Shown: piece by piece, positions 62,971-64,000 of the stretch
Position numbering within the stretch: position 1 is the first letter of the stretch
How the letters are laid out: each line of letters begins with the position of its first letter
NCBI GenBank assembly: GCA_036925085.1
Contig: JAUPFP010000001.1
Location: 14,056,354-14,120,353 of the forward strand
Origin: Brachycybe producta
Taxonomy: Eukaryota > Arthropoda > Diplopoda > Playtdesmida > Andrognathidae
DNA: 64,000 nt
Reading direction: 5' to 3'
Notes under the pieces: model-generated
What the model was told of the DNA's origin: nothing
The model's input: only the letters and a program-made list of their open reading frames with translations
Databases searched by the model: none
Position numbers and translations under genes: made by a program

Positions 62971-64000
62971 TTACAGTTCAAACAGTAATACATTCCTGAG
63001 ATTTTCATATAGAATACTTGCTTGTTGACCATTATCTGGAGGATTCCAGCCATTTTCTTCCATGTAAACATTGCATAGGTCATATACTTCCTCTATGATA
63101 CAAGGGTTATGACTTCTGGTTGTGCATTCGTCAAAACAAACTTGCAAATCCACAGGCTAAACAGAACACAGTCAGTAGTGCCGTATAATTCAGGAAATGA
63201 ATACAGCGTGATTGGTCTACTGTGTGGTATTCTCGCAGTATGGCTTGGTCTAATTAGATGAGAGTTCCAAACACGTACCACATTATCCAGTTCACTTTTC
63301 ATGATGTTATGAACTAAAATTGGATTAAACTCTTGTCTAAATCGTTGCCAGTAAAAGATCCTCTATCCTTCAATTCCTCCATTATGTCCATCCAATGCTG
63401 AGCTCATTGACGTCGTAATATACCCCACCAAGCCTCTATCCTTTGATTGGCAGTGCTTCTGCCATACATGAAACATCGTTCCCTAAAGTCATCTGTGTGA
63501 TTTTGTCTCAAGAAGATCTGCATGTCACAAACATATGCATTCTCTGTTCCCGCATCTGCTCTAACTATTTGAGGACATCCACCGTGTTCTGATACGGACT
63601 CCAAGAAATAGCCAGCTATAATCTTTGGATCATTACTAGTTTTATAGCTGTTCAACCAAACAAGTTTTTTGGAGAAACCATCTATTGCTCCACTGATGCA
63701 AATGCCATATGGTTTCAATTTGTCATATGCATCCATGTGCCAAATAAAGTTTGGACCTTTGGCATAATATGAACGGCGTCGTAGTTGCAGCCTCCTGCGT
63801 AAAGATACACCAGCCGGATCGAGTAGGCCAAGTATGATTCTAACATCTTCTTTACGAACAACGAATCCTTCTTGTATGCATTTCATATGCATCCATCGAT
63901 AACCATGAAGTGCTCCAGAACCTCGAAGCTGTTCTTGAATAAAATCTGTCACAACCAAAATATCTGTATAGTTTCTCCTTCTTGATAAATGATTTTCCTG
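62971..64000 (-). pseudogene. rve integrase/transposase-like gene, 3' part (broken, runs off window)
   Basis: The frame open from the window edge to 63404 contains the DDE core: WHMDAYDKLKPYGICISGAI with the first Asp, IVRADAGTENAYVC with the second, and ANQRIEAWWGILRR with the Glu 40 residues later. This is the layout of an rve-type integrase found in animal proteins and transposons. A TGA after RRQ (63404-63406), a further TAG and a frameshift near 63320-63330, and a frame change near 63150 break the C-terminal part. That part keeps FPELYGTTD and EVYDLCNVYMEENGW before the stop near 62971. It faces the HECT gene tail to tail. The N-terminus lies right of the window. Confidence 0.75.

Overview
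This is a eukaryotic, almost certainly animal, genomic window made nearly entirely of transposable elements and virus-derived DNA nested in one another. It holds a Polinton/adintovirus-like element, CR1- and R1/LOA-type LINEs with two ORFs, Ty3/Gypsy retroelements, a piggyBac, several TIR elements, a tyrosine-recombinase ORF and a HECT-type protein gene with spliceosomal introns. This mix suggests an aquatic invertebrate or basal chordate. The species cannot be named from the sequence, and I found no clear single-copy host gene and no rRNA or intact tRNA gene.

Layout. 1-8420 is a decayed Polinton/Maverick (adintovirus-like) element: polB and dUTPase on +, then protease, major capsid, core-like, penton-like, small membrane and packaging ATPase genes plus a DNA-processing-like gene on -. 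A solo Gypsy LTR (929-1684) sits in the last codons of polB and an LTR-like insertion splits the capsid gene. 9400-14310 is a Gypsy protease fragment followed by the 5' part of a second Gypsy element (element A). 14690-22707 is an R1/LOA-like LINE interrupted by a CR1 LINE (about 16930-20235) and ending at a 34-bp tandem array. 23976-25955 (-) is an intact 659-aa tyrosine recombinase. A solo LTR, Gypsy scraps, transposase fragments and a possible SINE follow. 32643-35067 is a piggyBac element with recognisable TTAA ends. 37995-39931 holds two small foldback/MITE elements. 39932-52691 is a nearly complete 12.8-kb Gypsy element (element B). 52850-55892 is a 3.0-kb TIR transposon with long inverted repeats and a 6-bp target duplication. 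59303-64000 is a HECT-type gene (+) facing an rve-integrase gene (-) tail to tail; the second runs off the window.

The most unusual material is in the Gypsy family of elements A and B and three solo or terminal LTRs. (i) The untranslated leader between PBS and gag carries a tandem array of hairpins with a period of about 70-71 bp; the stems vary but stay paired, and the array occurs in both element A and the diverged element B. (ii) Every LTR has a splice donor (GTAAGT or GTAAGA) near its 3' end. In element B a pyrimidine-tract acceptor at 49065 opens a 2.8-kb third ORF region after pol, suggesting a retrovirus-like spliced mRNA for a protein of unknown function. (iii) The LTR starts fold into stem-loops kept by paired changes. 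A second candidate system is the convergent HECT/rve gene pair, which looks like a two-gene mobile unit.

Most ORFs are broken by stops and frameshifts, several at homopolymers. The clear exceptions are the tyrosine recombinase and the 843-codon integrase ORF of element B.
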